A DNA stretch of 64,000 nucleotides from assembly GCF_012277275.1 (NCBI RefSeq), contig NZ_CP051155.1:1984001-2048000 (forward strand), in the 5' to 3' direction. The notes beneath the pieces are model-generated. The model ran no database searches. It worked only from the letters and a program-made list of their open reading frames with translations, and had not been told where the DNA came from. Both the position numbers and the translations under genes were made by a program. This document shows, in pieces, positions 62,295 to 64,000 of this stretch. Numbering within the stretch: position 1 is the stretch's first letter; each line of letters begins with the position of its first letter. The stretch is from Gephyromycinifex aptenodytis. GTDB lineage: Bacteria > Actinomycetota > Actinomycetes > Actinomycetales > Dermatophilaceae.

Positions 62295-64000
62295 ATGAGG
62301 CCCTCTCGCGTCCTCGCCGTTGCAGGTTCACTACTACTGACCGGCTCTGTGCTCACCCCGATTCCGTCCGCTGCAGCAGCAACCGCTGACGGAACTCCGG
62401 CACCGAAGGCCGGTCGTTGCGACAGTGTCACAACCACTCCCACGTTCCGCGGCAAAGTCCCCTCGCCCTCGGCATTCATCGGTTATGAATTGGGCCGCCG
62501 CAAAGTGACGAGCTCCCAGGTCAACGGCTACCTCAAGGCCGTAGACAAGGCAAGCGACCACGTCGTTTCGGGTACGTTCGGTCGCAGCTCCACCGGCACG
62601 CCCCTGACGTACGCGCTCGTGGGCCGCTCAACCTCACCGGCGCGGATGAAGCAGATCAAGAGGGACATCACCCGCCTGCAAGACCCCAGCACCCCGGCTG
62701 CGGAAGCCGCGGCCATCGCGGCGCGCACCCCCGTGGTCATCTGGTTGATGGGGGCGGTGCACGGCAACGAGCCAGCCTCGGCCGACGCCCAGTTGCGGGT
62801 GCTGCACGAATTGGCCGATCGCAGCGACTGCGTGACCTCGCGCATCCTGGACGACGCAATCGTCGGCATCGTGCCGCTACAGAACCCCGACGGGCGTGAC
62901 CGCAACACTCGCGCCAGCGCGGCCGCCTTCGACCTCAACCGTGACTGGTTCGCCCGGACCCAGCCCGAGACCCGCGCCAAAATGCGTCTGCTGCGCAGCC
63001 TGCCTGGCCAAGTGGTCATCGACGAGCACGGGATGGGCGGCAAGGGGTACTACTTCCCGCCGAACAGCGACCCCATCTACCACGAGGCGGCGGCCCAACC
63101 GACGTCGTGGATCAACGGCATCTTCGGGCGGGCGAACTCTTCGGCGTTCACCGCCTCAGGGCTGTCGTTCGAGACCTACGAGGCCGGTTTCGACCTGTTC
63201 TACCCCGGTTACGGGGACACCTCCCCGACGCTGAACTTCGGTGCTGCCGGCATGACCTTCGAGGTGGGCCAGGAAGCACCGTTCGACCAGCAGGTGAACA
63301 AGCACTACGTCTCGGCGATGGCCTCGCTGTACGCCGGTGCGCAGAACAAGCGCACGATCCTGCGTCAGTACCACCAGCAGTGGGTTCAGGCCAAGGCCCA
63401 AGGCCAGGCCTGCCAACTGCAACCCAACCGCACCCAGAACCCCGGCAACTCGGTCACCTATGAGGTGCCGGGACGCAAGGTGTGCGGGTACTTCCTGCGA
63501 GAAGAACCCGGCAAGGAACGCGATCTCGCGCGGATCATCGGCCTCCTGCAGGATGACGGGGTGAGCGTGCACCGCCTCACTGCACCGCTGGTGGTGCCGG
63601 ACTACAAGGCCTACGGGCGCCCCGCCGCCAAGACAACCCTGCCCGCCGGCACCTACTGGGTCTCCCTCGCGCAACGCCAGAAGCACTGGGTCCAGACGAT
63701 GCTCGGCGAGAACACCTATGTGCCGTTCCCGTACTTCTACGACGTCAGCGGATGGAGCGCCCCGCTGCGCGCGAATGTCGCCGGCGGTTACACCGGCCAC
63801 CGCTTCGACGGTGCGCGAATGCAGGTAGCTCCCAAGGCGAAGTTGCCGAAGGCCAAGACCCCGGCGTCCCCGCCCTCGATCGCGGTCCTCACGTACTCGG
63901 CGAGCGCCACGAACCCCTCGCAGAGCACCGGGTGGCTGCAATGGAAGTTGGGCCAGGACTGGCGGCTTCCGTTCACGACGATGCTGCCCTCGCAGCTCAG
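62295..64000 (+). CDS. Secreted M14 zinc carboxypeptidase (cut by window edge)
   Basis: An open frame from the ATG at 62295, with CAGGAG upstream, runs 568 codons to the window end without a stop. Signal peptide about 1-29 (SLLLTGSVLTPIPSAAAA). Zinc ligands H156 and E159 lie in LMGAVHGNEPASAD. VPLQNPDGRDRNTRASAAAFDLNRDWFA is the carboxypeptidase core, and a His follows in VVIDEHGMGG. The late FEVGQEAPFDQQV probably contains the catalytic Glu. The extra C-terminal region (from about 360) is typical of large secreted M14 peptidases. The 3' end is not visible. Confidence 0.88.
   Translation, partial: MRPSRVLAVAGSLLLTGSVLTPIPSAAAATADGTPAPKAGRCDSVTTTPTFRGKVPSPSAFIGYELGRRKVTSSQVNGYLKAVDKASDHVVSGTFGRSSTGTPLTYALVGRSTSPARMKQIKRDITRLQDPSTPAAEAAAIAARTPVVIWLMGAVHGNEPASADAQLRVLHELADRSDCVTSRILDDAIVGIVPLQNPDGRDRNTRASAAAFDLNRDWFARTQPETRAKMRLLRSLPGQVVIDEHGMGGKGYYFPPNSDPIYHEAAAQPTSWINGIFGRANSSAFTASGLSFETYEAGFDLFYPGYGDTSPTLNFGAAGMTFEVGQEAPFDQQVNKHYVSAMASLYAGAQNKRTILRQYHQQWVQAKAQGQACQLQPNRTQNPGNSVTYEVPGRKVCGYFLREEPGKERDLARIIGLLQDDGVSVHRLTAPLVVPDYKAYGRPAAKTTLPAGTYWVSLAQRQKHWVQTMLGENTYVPFPYFYDVSGWSAPLRANVAGGYTGHRFDGARMQVAPKAKLPKAKTPASPPSIAVLTYSASATNPSQSTGWLQWKLGQDWRLPFTTMLPSQL

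Overview
The window is high-GC DNA with GC-rich third codon positions, frequent GTG starts, GTGA/ATGA gene overlaps, several apparently leaderless promoters, DtxR/IdeR-type iron control and a DUF222/HNH (13E12-type) protein. Together these point to a chromosomal segment of a high-GC actinobacterium, probably Micrococcales-like; I cannot name a genus. No rRNA, tRNA, CRISPR array, intact insertion sequence or prophage was recognised.

Region 1 (1-3.7 kb): a decayed acyl-CoA dehydrogenase, an iron-dependent alcohol dehydrogenase of the hydroxyacid-oxoacid transhydrogenase type, an EcsC-family gene and a membrane-anchored OB-fold protein. Region 2 (3.7-11.6 kb): a leftward siderophore operon under a near-consensus iron box. 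It encodes an ABC ATPase, a lipoprotein receptor, an EntS-like exporter, a siderophore-interacting ferric reductase and two FecCD permeases, plus several unrecognised small ORFs including a 25-residue Cys-containing one. Its first position is held by the wreck of a siderophore lysine/ornithine N-hydroxylase. Decayed fragments of the 3' end of the EcsC gene flank the block in direct orientation, which suggests an island inserted by, or with, duplication of that gene end.

Region 3 (11.8-23 kb): housekeeping and envelope genes (Excalibur secreted protein, NnrS, AAA ATPase, HNH protein, rhodanese, App1-like and Fpg/Nei genes, YihY). Region 4 (23.5-37.7 kb): a myo-inositol catabolism cluster: transporter, Gfo/Idh oxidoreductase, IolE-like protein, methylmalonate-semialdehyde dehydrogenase, IolB, Cgl0159-like aldolase, IolC, a TSUP permease, IolD and a transaldolase. 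Four copies of a 14-bp operator (consensus near TTTGTCCTTACAAA) tie iolT, a tiny membrane-protein gene, iolC and the transaldolase gene into one regulon. The repressor gene is not in the window.

Region 5 (38-64 kb): PutP symporter, flavohemoprotein, thioesterase, aminopeptidase N, LOG-family protein, inositol-phosphatase-family protein, DDAH-like hydrolase, cytochrome P450, hexose-6-phosphate mutarotase, glycosyltransferase-like protein, DMT permease, secreted metalloprotease, Val/Leu-type dehydrogenase, ThiD, ATP-dependent DNA ligase, SRPBCC protein, CoA-transferase, and a secreted M14 carboxypeptidase that runs off the right edge. Many convergent gene pairs are separated by long perfect hairpins that look like bidirectional terminators.
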